A stretch of 45,629 bases of DNA from Flavobacteriales bacterium UBA1958 (GTDB lineage: Bacteria > Bacteroidota > Bacteroidia > Flavobacteriales_D > Sanyastnellaceae): assembly GCA_002336675.1 (NCBI GenBank), contig DDEI01000018.1, forward strand, positions 1-45,629, given 5' to 3'. The first letter of the stretch is position 1; each line of letters opens with the position of its first letter. The notes below the pieces were generated by a model. It was not told where the DNA came from, ran no database searches, and saw only the letters and a list, made by a program, of their open reading frames with translations. Positions 17,534-25,156 of this stretch are shown here, piece by piece. Position numbers and translations under genes: made by a program.

Positions 17534-17928
17534 TATGTATCTGCTTTCTTAATGATATAATCAAAGAGGCCTTTAAGAGGTTTAACCACCATCATCTTCA
17601 GCATCATATTAAGCTCAGCATCGCAAATAATCTGTGCGATAGAATGATTTTCATCTTGAGGATTAACATGAAGATTTATAGTAAAAGGAAAAGGACTCTT
17701 ATCAGTAGCTACCAAAACAATATGCTCTTCTGTAGAATTCTTAGAGAACTTTAATCCGATAACATATGTCCCCATAACTTTGAAGGAACAAGTCTGAACG
17801 TCTGATTCCCAATCCGAAATTTTATCCGTAGGAAGGTATTTCTTAAGGTTGTTTAGATTGCTTAAATCTTGATAAACGGCTTTCGGATCCGTTTTTAAGT
17901 GGCCTTTTTCACTTTCTATTCGAGTCAT
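17524..17928 (-). CDS. SRPBCC-fold (START/polyketide-cyclase-like) protein
   Basis: A 134-aa protein with the SRPBCC lipid/hydrophobe-binding pattern: a first strand with SEKGHLKTDPKAVYQDLSNLNN, the loop KYLPTDKISDW, central strands TCSFKVMGTYVIGLKF, and a long C-terminal helix MMVVKPLKGLFDYIIKKAD. Ligand and role are unknown. It lies nine bases downstream of pyrE and is presumably co-transcribed; such SRPBCC genes commonly follow pyrE in Flavobacteriia. The last codons overlap the end of birA on the other strand. Confidence 0.8.
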   Translation of the reverse strand: MTRIESEKGHLKTDPKAVYQDLSNLNNLKKYLPTDKISDWESDVQTCSFKVMGTYVIGLKFSKNSTEEHIVLVATDKSPFPFTINLHVNPQDENHSIAQIICDAELNMMLKMMVVKPLKGLFDYIIKKADTYYS

Positions 17929-17937
17929 CAGATTTAA

Positions 17938-18579
17938 TTAAGCTTTCCACGTAGATGGTGATACTCTCCACTCTTTTATTCCTTCTATTTCAGATTCATT
18001 TAAAAACCCGCTTTGAAATGCCTGTTTTACAAGGCTTTCATAATTACTTAGTGTAATTAGCTCACAATTGGCATCGGCAAAAGCAGTTTCTGCTTTTTCA
18101 AATCCATAGGTAAAGATGGCTACCATTCCTTTAACATTAGCTCCAACATCTCTTACAGCTTTAACAGCTTTTAAACTACTCATGCCAGTACTTACGAGGT
18201 CTTCAATGATTACTACATTCTGCCCTTCGTTTAACACTCCTTCGATTTGGTTCTGCATTCCGTGACCTTTCATCTCTGAACGTATATAGCAGAATGGTAT
18301 CCCTAACTCCTGAGCTACTAGAGCTCCTAAAGCTATTCCGCCAGTGGCCACGCCCGCTATAACATCAGGTTTAGCATATGTTTCTTCTATAATCTTAACG
18401 AACTGCTGACGAATATATGTTCTTATGGTAGGATAAGAGAGTGTTAATCTGTTATCACAATATATAGGACTCTTCCACCCGGAGGCCCATTCAAAAGGCT
18501 CTTTTGGAGAAAGTTTAATAGCTTTAATTTGAAGCAAAAATTCTGCTACTTTTAACGCGGATTCATCCCATACAGTCAT
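17938..18579 (-). CDS. pyrE: Orotate phosphoribosyltransferase
   Basis: A 213-aa enzyme adding PRPP to orotate to form OMP in pyrimidine synthesis. The PRPP-binding signature is VVIIEDLVSTGMSSLKAV. The N-terminal block FEWASGWKSPIYCDNRLTLSYP and CYIRSEMKGHGMQNQIEG (catalytic Lys loop) are typical of OPRT. The ATG lies in a CATG palindrome shared with the start of the divergent Nudix gene, and a TACTTTTG box sits four bases ahead, so the message should be leaderless or nearly so. No attenuator of the kind that regulates enterobacterial pyrE is visible. Confidence 0.96.
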   Translation of the reverse strand: MTVWDESALKVAEFLLQIKAIKLSPKEPFEWASGWKSPIYCDNRLTLSYPTIRTYIRQQFVKIIEETYAKPDVIAGVATGGIALGALVAQELGIPFCYIRSEMKGHGMQNQIEGVLNEGQNVVIIEDLVSTGMSSLKAVKAVRDVGANVKGMVAIFTYGFEKAETAFADANCELITLSNYESLVKQAFQSGFLNESEIEGIKEWRVSPSTWKA

Positions 18580-19207
18580 GTGCCAAAAGTATAAAGTTTT
18601 CCTGAATGAACGATATGTTTTATTAACAAATGAATGGCCTAAAAAGCTTGAGAAATCAAAGAACTTTCTCGCTCTTCATTCAAATGACAAATCAGCCGTC
18701 ATTGCGGCCTTCGATAGTTTTCAGAGCAATGAAGATATAATGAAATTAATTATTGTTCATAACGACACAGAAGAACTCTGGGATACTTTTAAATCATTAT
18801 TTGAGATTATTCCTGCTGCAGGGGGGTTAGTCTTCAATGAGAATAATGAATGTTTAATGATTTTCAGAAGAGGAATGTGGGATTTACCAAAGGGTAAAAT
18901 AGAAAAAAAAGAGAAGATAAAACAATGTGCTTTGAGAGAGGTAGAAGAAGAGTGCGGCATTACTCATATTAACCTAGAAGATGAAATAACCATCACTTAT
19001 CATATTTACAACCTTAAAGGAACCTCTTGCTTAAAACCGTCTCATTGGTTTTTAATGCGGGTAGATGGCTCCCCCATGCTTATCCCCCAAGCTGAAGAAG
19101 ATATAGACAAAGCTAAATGGGTAACTATGGAAAAAGCCAACGAACTTCTCGATGAGGCTTTCCCTTCTATAAAAGAAGTGTTTAAAGCTTACGGAACTAG
19201 AGTTTAG
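18578..19207 (+). CDS. Nudix hydrolase
   Basis: A 209-aa protein with a complete Nudix box in residues around 107-130: GKIEKKEKIKQCALREVEEE followed by CGI, matching GX5EX7REUXEEXGU. An N-terminal domain of about 75 residues (YKVFLNERYVLLTNEWP, then IMKLIIVHNDTEELWDTFKSLF) is characteristic of a Bacteroidota subfamily. The substrate is unknown, with nucleotide pyrophosphates or capped RNA possible. The ATG at 18578 is the only one giving this N-terminus, and it overlaps the pyrE start by two bases on the opposite strand. Its stop overlaps that of the thioredoxin-fold gene (TTAG, 19204-19207). Confidence 0.9.
   Translation: MCQKYKVFLNERYVLLTNEWPKKLEKSKNFLALHSNDKSAVIAAFDSFQSNEDIMKLIIVHNDTEELWDTFKSLFEIIPAAGGLVFNENNECLMIFRRGMWDLPKGKIEKKEKIKQCALREVEEECGITHINLEDEITITYHIYNLKGTSCLKPSHWFLMRVDGSPMLIPQAEEDIDKAKWVTMEKANELLDEAFPSIKEVFKAYGTRV
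18584..18591 (-). promoter_or_regulatory. -7 promoter box TACTTTTG for pyrE, near-leaderless
   Basis: Minus-strand TACTTTTG followed by gcac and the pyrE ATG. It is the same geometry as at 6514-6521 and 31878-31885. It also lies inside the first codons of the divergent Nudix gene. Confidence 0.55.
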
Positions 19208-20700
19208 TTCTTGACTATTTTTTTTAGCGTGTCCGTGATCCCTTCCTCTGGGCTAAATGTGTAGTCTAGCATTATTTCACCATTTGGATTTAGCAGAAAA
19301 TACTGCGGAACAGTCACTAAATTTAATTTCTCTTTTAACAACTTGTCTCCGTTTCCGAAAAGAAAAAGCCAATTATAGGTCCTATGTTCCATTAAGAAAT
19401 TTTGAAAATTTGACCAATCCTCATCCATACATATAGAAACGAACTTAATTTGATTTCCGAATTTTCGCTCTAACTCTTTCACCTTTTCCTGATGCCCACA
19501 GGACTCTATATTCCAAGAAGAAAAGACGGATATATAAACAAACTGACCTCTCCATGATTCGAGCTCGTGGCGTTCATTATCCAGATCTAATAATAAAAAG
19601 TTTTTAGGAACATAGCCTTTCTTTCCTTTTACAAGTTCTCTCCTGAAGTTACTGGCTATGGATTTATTCTCCGCGAATCCACCTCTAAGAATCAGCTCCA
19701 ACACCACCGTTACATCCCTGCTAGGAATATTCGGGAGATTCAATCCATTTTCTAATCCTGCCAGTAAAATAAACTCTATGTTTTTTATTTTATCACTAGG
19801 AAACAATGGTCTAATCTCCATTATGGCGCTATCTAGCTGAAGTTTATATAACTGATTTACGAATTGATTTCTATTGTCTGATAAATATATCTCTTCAAAT
19901 ACATTTCTGTAATGAGATTGATAAAATGAAATAAACTCCAGGTTAGTTAAGTAGAGTTTTCCTTGACAGTATTTTTCTCGGATTTCTCTTTCATTTCTAC
20001 CTAATAAACTTTCGAGTTCAGCCATCATATATCTCGCAGAAATAGAAATGTAATCTTCCTTTTTCGTGTCTATTTGTTCTGCTAAGAGCATTTTATCAAA
20101 CGAGGCTATTAACTTCTGAGCCCGGTCTTTTTCTAGTACTATATCATATTGTCTATCATTTCTTTTCGCCATATCTATTTTCTTTACTTCAGCACTTAAA
20201 TTCTTCTGAAGGGCAGATGATGGAGAAGAAAGAATCTGATATATCTCTGGGTAATTCTCATCATAAAACTCGGCATGAATTCTATTAAGAGACTCCATCA
20301 GAACATTAATATCATCTGGAATTAAGTCTATAAAAGATACACTACACCAGTTAGTATTCGTGAACTTGATAGGAGCCTTAGCTTTGGAGATATCGAACGA
20401 AACATTATAAGAATCAGAATTCCCTAAATAAAATTGAGCATTTACCGTCCCTATCCTAAGTATAACTAACTCATTTTCATTAGACTCTATAAATAGCTTG
20501 AAATCACCATTTGAGTCTATCAGTAAAGTCTCCTCTACCTTCATAGACAGAGTAAAGTACTCTTCATAAGAAAGAACAGTTAACTGTTCCCCCTCAGAAC
20601 CAGGAGCAGTTCCTATGACTTCATAGGTATTCCCATAAACCAAATTGCTAACTAATGCCAACAGTAACAATGTAAAAGTCCTCTGTATTTTATTCCTCAA
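19204..20700 (-). CDS. Secreted thioredoxin-fold protein (TlpA/AhpC-like), CxxC lost
   Basis: A 498-aa exported protein. I start it at the TTG at 20700, which yields a clean signal peptide MRNKIQRTFTLLLLALVSNLVYG; a GTG 13 codons upstream would sit deeper inside coaD. The N-terminal domain resembles DUF4369 (a beta-sandwich found ahead of TlpA domains). The middle is helical. The C-terminal 130 residues are thioredoxin-like: FLLLDLDNERHELESWRGQF, FVSICMDEDW, TVPQYFLLNPNGEIM with the cis-Pro. The active-site segment reads SSWNIESCGHQE: only the second Cys of WCxxC remains, so classical disulfide exchange is unlikely. It is the last gene of the rsmD-coaD operon. Confidence 0.82.
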   Translation of the reverse strand: MRNKIQRTFTLLLLALVSNLVYGNTYEVIGTAPGSEGEQLTVLSYEEYFTLSMKVEETLLIDSNGDFKLFIESNENELVILRIGTVNAQFYLGNSDSYNVSFDISKAKAPIKFTNTNWCSVSFIDLIPDDINVLMESLNRIHAEFYDENYPEIYQILSSPSSALQKNLSAEVKKIDMAKRNDRQYDIVLEKDRAQKLIASFDKMLLAEQIDTKKEDYISISARYMMAELESLLGRNEREIREKYCQGKLYLTNLEFISFYQSHYRNVFEEIYLSDNRNQFVNQLYKLQLDSAIMEIRPLFPSDKIKNIEFILLAGLENGLNLPNIPSRDVTVVLELILRGGFAENKSIASNFRRELVKGKKGYVPKNFLLLDLDNERHELESWRGQFVYISVFSSWNIESCGHQEKVKELERKFGNQIKFVSICMDEDWSNFQNFLMEHRTYNWLFLFGNGDKLLKEKLNLVTVPQYFLLNPNGEIMLDYTFSPEEGITDTLKKIVKN

Positions 20701-21154
20701 GTTTGATTCCGTTTGGTAGAAAGTCAGAAACGTCCCCACCGTTTAAATATATCTCACGCACGATGGATGAATTTATTGCAGAGAACTCTGGAGCATTCAC
20801 TAAAAACACTGTTTCTATAGATTTATCTAACTTTTTATTGATCTGAGCTATGGACTGCTCGAAATCTAAATCTCTAGAATTTCTTAACCCTCTAAGAATA
20901 AATTTCGCCTCTTGAACGTTGCAATAATCGACCGTAAGCCCAATATACGAGTCTACTTTAACTTGTCCAATCCCTTTAAAAGTATCAGTAATAATAGCTT
21001 TTCTCTTCTCTAGACTTAACATATATTTCTTCTGAGAGTTTTCCCCTATAGCCACTATAATTTCATCAAACATGAGCATAGCTCTTAGCACTATGTTTTG
21101 GTGTCCAATGGTGAATGGATCAAATGACCCCGGAAATACTGCTATTCTTTTCAT
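20690..21154 (-). CDS. coaD: Phosphopantetheine adenylyltransferase
   Basis: A 154-aa enzyme of coenzyme A synthesis forming dephospho-CoA from phosphopantetheine and ATP. The nucleotidyltransferase motif is FPGSFDPFTIGHQNIV (the HxGH site reads TIGH), and GLRNSRDLDFEQSIAQIN and the C-terminal INSSIVREIYLNGGDVSDFLP are typical. Length and start match the family. Its ATG overlaps the rsmD stop by one base, a pairing conserved in many bacteria. The stop overlaps the start of the thioredoxin-fold gene by about 11 bases. Confidence 0.97.
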   Translation of the reverse strand: MKRIAVFPGSFDPFTIGHQNIVLRAMLMFDEIIVAIGENSQKKYMLSLEKRKAIITDTFKGIGQVKVDSYIGLTVDYCNVQEAKFILRGLRNSRDLDFEQSIAQINKKLDKSIETVFLVNAPEFSAINSSIVREIYLNGGDVSDFLPNGIKLEE

Positions 21155-21684
21155 TATTCGAAGAAGGTAAAGAAAACTGAGCCAAATTTCTTAGTCTTTA
21201 CGAAGTTTTTGTGTGTTGTGAAATCTGTTTTTGCGGAATGCTCAACAATGAGCATACCATCTTTGTTAAGAAGCTTGTTTTCGAATACCAAGTCTGGAAG
21301 AGTCGTTCTTTCTTCTAAATCAAAAGGCGGGTCCGCGAATATCAGATCATACTTATTATAATCCTGGCGCAAGTGTATAAAAACGTCTGACCTATAGACT
21401 TCTATATTCTCGATGCCCCATTCGCTCGCTATTCCAGAAAGGAATTTATAACTATCCTTATTAATATCTACACTTGTGACCTCGGAAGCTCCCCTACTTA
21501 TGAACTCAAGAGAGATATTACCTGTCCCGAAAAAACAATCCAAGACTTCTAAGCCTTCTATTTCGATAGTATTATTGAGTACATTGAATAATCCTTCTTT
21601 AGCGAAATCTGTTGTCGGCCTTAAATCAAAGTACCTAGGAACTTTAATTCTTCTTCCTTTATGAATTCCCGATACTACCCGCAT
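21154..21684 (-). CDS. rsmD: 16S rRNA (guanine966-N2)-methyltransferase
   Basis: A 176-aa class I methyltransferase. Its start MRVVSGIHKGRRIKVP and DLRPTTDFAKEGLFNVLNN are diagnostic of RsmD. Motif I is VLDCFFGTGNISLEFISRGA, and the N2-methyltransferase catalytic motif is FADPPFDLEE. It modifies G966 (E. coli numbering) in the small-subunit head. It is sandwiched between DUF3822 and coaD with overlapping ends, so it is translationally coupled. Confidence 0.96.
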   Translation of the reverse strand: MRVVSGIHKGRRIKVPRYFDLRPTTDFAKEGLFNVLNNTIEIEGLEVLDCFFGTGNISLEFISRGASEVTSVDINKDSYKFLSGIASEWGIENIEVYRSDVFIHLRQDYNKYDLIFADPPFDLEERTTLPDLVFENKLLNKDGMLIVEHSAKTDFTTHKNFVKTKKFGSVFFTFFE

Positions 21685-22469
21685 TGAAATGAATTTATTA
21701 CTGTAAAGAATTCTTGTTTATTAACGTCAGAAGAGTCATTCAGTAATTTTTGATAGTTAAACCCTTTATTAATTTGAATATCCTTTATGTGCTTCATTAG
21801 ACTCATATAAACCGCTCCCGAAGTCTGAATATTTCCACTCAAGCAAATTACATCTTCTAGCTGGTTTAATTTATAGGCTTCGATTCTGGCCAATAAGTGG
21901 TAAATAACATCTTGACTATCAACTATCCGTTCAGATACTGATGACAGCAATCTTCCATTGGCTGCGACTACTATATGTAGTAGTTGGTCTTTAACATCAG
22001 CGTAGATTCTAGTACCTATTAAAAACTTAGTTCTTTTTAACACTCCTTCTATAAGGCTTGACATTCCGTGCCTTAAAAAAGCACCTGGAAAAATAGACTT
22101 AACCTCAGAAGTAAGACTCTGTTCATTATAGGTTAATGAAGCATCTAGAGACGGAATAAAATCAGAATTCGAGTAAGGCGCTAGATTTATTTCTCCCTTA
22201 ATATTTGAAGGAAATAAGGCATAGTCAGCACAAGATTGTGTTATAAATACTTTATGGAAATCATTAGAAGATTTCAAATAGGCATCTTCCTTAATTTCTT
22301 TTTGACTTACACAGGTCTTAAATACTATCGCTGCAGATGAGGACTCATCAAATAGAGCATAACGAACTACATCATAATCTACTTCTACAGAAAGAATACA
22401 TGAGCTAAGGTCTAATATCATATCTTCTTCTGTAATAGTCATATCAGAATTACTCTCTCCAATTACCAT
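21675..22469 (-). CDS. DUF3822 family protein
   Basis: A 264-aa protein matching DUF3822, a Bacteroidota-specific family usually located just before rsmD. Visible pattern: LSSCILSVEVDYDVVRYALFD, then VFITQSCADYALFP, HGMSSLIEGVLKRTKFLIGTR, DVKDQLLHIVVAANGRLL and DVICLSGNI. The paired beta-rich halves recall an actin/FtsA-like (ASKHA) fold, which is my inference. Function unknown. Two ATGs are possible: 22469 (overlaps the upstream gene by 20 bases) and 22442 (no overlap). Confidence 0.85.
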   Translation of the reverse strand: MVIGESNSDMTITEEDMILDLSSCILSVEVDYDVVRYALFDESSSAAIVFKTCVSQKEIKEDAYLKSSNDFHKVFITQSCADYALFPSNIKGEINLAPYSNSDFIPSLDASLTYNEQSLTSEVKSIFPGAFLRHGMSSLIEGVLKRTKFLIGTRIYADVKDQLLHIVVAANGRLLSSVSERIVDSQDVIYHLLARIEAYKLNQLEDVICLSGNIQTSGAVYMSLMKHIKDIQINKGFNYQKLLNDSSDVNKQEFFTVINSFQCG

Positions 22470-23343
22470 CTAGATTAAGAGCATCTAATGACCCGAATGA
22501 TAAGGTGTCTTTTTTTACTCTATCCTTCTGATCTACTGGGAATGGAGTCGGGTCTGTAATCTTAATGTAAACATCAGCTACTCTGTCTTCTGGAGCATCT
22601 TCTGATAAAGCTTGTTCTTCATAGTCAAACCTGAACCTTTCTCCACTGTGCGGGTTAAAAGGCAGTTCGTCTATTTTTACAGGAGATATTTTTTTCCTCG
22701 CACGCATCTCATCGCTGAAAAATTTAGAAGCCACAGAGATGTATGTCGTATCCCTCACCTCGTAGTTGTTCTTTATGGCTTGCTCTTCAGTAAGCCCTAA
22801 TTCACCTAACTGAGATTTAGAAATGATATACTCATCCCTTCTCTTCATTTCCTTTGGATTACTCTGGAAAAATTTATTCTCCATTACATTTCCATTCCTG
22901 TAAGGAACAGGAATCACTGGTTTCATAATAAAGATCAATAACTCCTCGAAACTTTTAGCATAAACATTTTCATAAAGCTTATGTTGTTCTTGAGCCAAAC
23001 GTAAATCTTTCAACCTTTGAACAGTATTAGCGTCAGCTAATGTTTTAGATATCTGATGGTTATTTTTGGAAGCTATTACATCGAATACCTTATACCCTAA
23101 GGTTAAAACTCCTATAAGTAAGAACAAACCCAAAACTAAAGATAAACCTCTTTTTAAAAATTGATTAAAAAAAGGTGTCATCATTACTCCTGCAAAAAAA
23201 AGGCAAAGGCCTCCAATAAGCATCTCTGACGGCTGCGTCTCCAAACCTTTGGCGCGGGAATAAAAAATTATTGCACCTATACCTGTCATTATTAATAACG
23301 CTGGCACCACATATTGCTCTAATGTTCTTAGAAGTTGTTTCAT
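22450..23343 (-). CDS. Membrane protein of unknown function, first gene of the rsmD operon
   Basis: A 297-aa protein. Three hydrophobic segments lie in the first 85 residues (VVPALLIMTGIGAIIF; MLIGGLCLFFAGVMM; LVLGLFLLIGVLTLGY), followed by a polar domain of about 210 residues that presumably lies outside the membrane. The start of that domain (LADANTVQRLKDLRLAQEQHKLYENVYAKSFEELLIFI) is helical and resembles the region after the membrane helix of pseudopilin-like proteins, but no prepilin site is present. The remainder has tidy beta strands with several Pro (FPVDQKDRVKKDTLSFGS). I do not recognise the family. It overlaps DUF3822 and so is probably made together with it. Confidence 0.75.
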   Translation of the reverse strand: MKQLLRTLEQYVVPALLIMTGIGAIIFYSRAKGLETQPSEMLIGGLCLFFAGVMMTPFFNQFLKRGLSLVLGLFLLIGVLTLGYKVFDVIASKNNHQISKTLADANTVQRLKDLRLAQEQHKLYENVYAKSFEELLIFIMKPVIPVPYRNGNVMENKFFQSNPKEMKRRDEYIISKSQLGELGLTEEQAIKNNYEVRDTTYISVASKFFSDEMRARKKISPVKIDELPFNPHSGERFRFDYEEQALSEDAPEDRVADVYIKITDPTPFPVDQKDRVKKDTLSFGSLDALNLDGNWRE

Positions 23344-23368
23344 TTTTAAAAATAAATCTTATCCACTG

Positions 23369-23376
23369 CAAAGCTA
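23369..23376 (-). promoter_or_regulatory. -7 promoter box TAGCTTTG for the rsmD-coaD operon
   Basis: Minus-strand TAGCTTTG fits TAnnTTTG and ends 25 bases before the ATG of the first operon gene. Confidence 0.45.
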
Positions 23377-23456
23377 ATTTTTTCTTATCACCTTTGTATA
23401 ATTGAAAGCTAAAAAACGAATAAATAATTTATAATCTGACTATAGTCCTATAAATT

Positions 23457-24875
23457 TTGAATAAAAAAAATCTAAAGTTAACACCGCCAGAATCACAGAT
23501 CTATTCTACTCTATTGAACAATATGGGCTTTTCGCCCACTAGAGACCAAGATTGGTTATTTGTAGTCTTATCTAAATTCTTTCTTTCAAGGCAACCAAAC
23601 TGCTCTTTAATATTGTCTGGCTATGCAGGAACAGGAAAAACAACTTGTATAAACTCCATAGTTAAGAGTGCCGAGGGAATAGGCTTAAAACCAATACTTC
23701 TGGCTCCCACAGGTAGGGCTGCTAAGGTAATGAGCTATTACACGAAGACACCTGCCCATACCATTCACAGAAGAATTTATAAAAAATCTAACGCGCATGG
23801 CAAAGTCACCTTCTTTCCCACTGAACACCGCATCAAGAACGCATTATTTATAATAGATGAAGCATCGATGATAAGTGCCGAGAGTTCAATGGGACAAAAT
23901 TTACTAGACGACTTAATAGAACATGTCTTTTCAGTAGATTCGGCTAAATTAATTTTAGTAGGCGATGAAGCTCAATTACCTCCTGTAAATAGTGTGAAAA
24001 GTCCTGCTCTGGATTTAAATCACATGAAAGACACTTATCATCTCACGGCATTTCAGGTAAGATTAAGAGAAGTCGTTAGACAAAAAGCGGAATCTGGAAT
24101 ATTATATGAAGCTACTAAACTCCGAAGCCTTTTAGAGCTTAACGAACCTCAGCTACCTCAGCTAGAAAATCATGAGGACTTTAAGGTAATCGATTTCATG
24201 GATTTCCAGGAGCATTTAGAGAGCAGTATTTCTGCCAATGGAATTCAAAACACACTTATAATTACTCGGTCAAATCTTATGGCCAATAAATTTAATAATC
24301 AGATACGAATCCAAAGCTTATGGATGGAAGAAGAGATTAGTGTAGGAGACTTAGTTATGATTACTAAGAACAACTACTACTGGTCAGAAAAAAATAAATC
24401 CGCATTGAGCTTTATAGCAAATGGTGATGTGGCAGAGGTAGTGGATATAAAAAGGGAGGAAAAGCTTCATGGGTTTCGATTTGCTGCACTCAGAATTAAA
24501 TTTCCTGATTATGATAAGATATTCCCTCTCGAAGTATTGGCTAATTTAGACTCCATACATGTGAATGGCCCTAGCTTAACTTCAGCAGAAACCAACAAAC
24601 TGTATACCGATTTATTAATAGAATATGCCGAAGAAAACAACCCGAAAAGAAAGGTAATGATAGACCCACATTTTAACGCGTTGCAATTAAAATTTGCATA
24701 CGCTATAACCTGTCACAAATCACAGGGAGGGCAATGGGACACGGTATTTATAGATGGTTCCGGAGTGCGAAACATGGAGAACAAAATAGAAATCATAAGA
24801 TGGTTATATACCGCAGTTACTAGGGCCGTGAATAAGGTTTATTTGGTTAATTTTCCTGAAGAATTTATCGCGTAA
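23457..24875 (+). CDS. RecD/Pif1-like superfamily 1 DNA helicase
   Basis: A 472-aa SF1B-type helicase. Motif I ILSGYAGTGKTTCI, Ia LLAPTGRAAKVMS, motif II LFIIDEASMI, motif III LILVGDEAQLPPV, then the C-terminal UvrD_C_2 region YAITCHKSQGGQWDTVFID and YTAVTRAVNKVYLV. It lacks the RecD2 N-terminal barrel, as is usual for the short Bacteroidota version. It likely works in repair or replication restart; no recB/recC partner is nearby. The start codon is TTG at 23457; an ATG at 23522 would remove 22 residues that look homologous, so I prefer the TTG. Confidence 0.9.
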   Translation: MNKKNLKLTPPESQIYSTLLNNMGFSPTRDQDWLFVVLSKFFLSRQPNCSLILSGYAGTGKTTCINSIVKSAEGIGLKPILLAPTGRAAKVMSYYTKTPAHTIHRRIYKKSNAHGKVTFFPTEHRIKNALFIIDEASMISAESSMGQNLLDDLIEHVFSVDSAKLILVGDEAQLPPVNSVKSPALDLNHMKDTYHLTAFQVRLREVVRQKAESGILYEATKLRSLLELNEPQLPQLENHEDFKVIDFMDFQEHLESSISANGIQNTLIITRSNLMANKFNNQIRIQSLWMEEEISVGDLVMITKNNYYWSEKNKSALSFIANGDVAEVVDIKREEKLHGFRFAALRIKFPDYDKIFPLEVLANLDSIHVNGPSLTSAETNKLYTDLLIEYAEENNPKRKVMIDPHFNALQLKFAYAITCHKSQGGQWDTVFIDGSGVRNMENKIEIIRWLYTAVTRAVNKVYLVNFPEEFIA

Positions 24876-24877
24876 AA

Positions 24878-24916
24878 AAGCCTCTTCACGGCAGAACCAG
24901 GAAGAGGCTTATTCTT
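24878..24916 (+). terminator. Terminator after the helicase
   Basis: aagcctcttc pairs with gaagaggctt across a 13-base loop, with a T-rich tail (attcttct). The A-run before the stem means it could also act on the minus strand. Confidence 0.75.
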
Positions 24917-25091
24917 CTATAAATGTACTTATTCTAGAGCTTACAGCTAAATCCTAATCCGAATATCTGTCTTATCTGAAGCCTAGGAACACTTTTAGTG
25001 CTCGTTATGTCTCCCATAATAAGAAAACAACTGACACTTAGCTCAGTCTTTTTACGAAAAAAAAATAAAAAAGCTCTTGAAGTAAAGTGCC

Positions 25092-25107
25092 TGATAAACG
25101 TTTATCA
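25092..25107. promoter_or_regulatory. Perfect 16-base palindrome TGATAAACGTTTATCA
   Basis: A fully symmetric site with central AAACGTTT in the interval between the helicase and the MFS gene, both of which end here. The 281-base interval contains nothing else recognisable apart from the helicase terminator. It could be a protein-binding site or a small hairpin after the MFS gene. Confidence 0.4.
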
Positions 25108-25156
25108 AAACGACATTATTTAATCATTTTCTCATAGTCCCTGTGAATGAGTCAAT

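Noticed and set aside
23522..23524. ATG as alternative start of the RecD-like helicase
   Set aside because: It would remove residues that look like the helicase N-terminus; the upstream TTG is preferred, though not proven.
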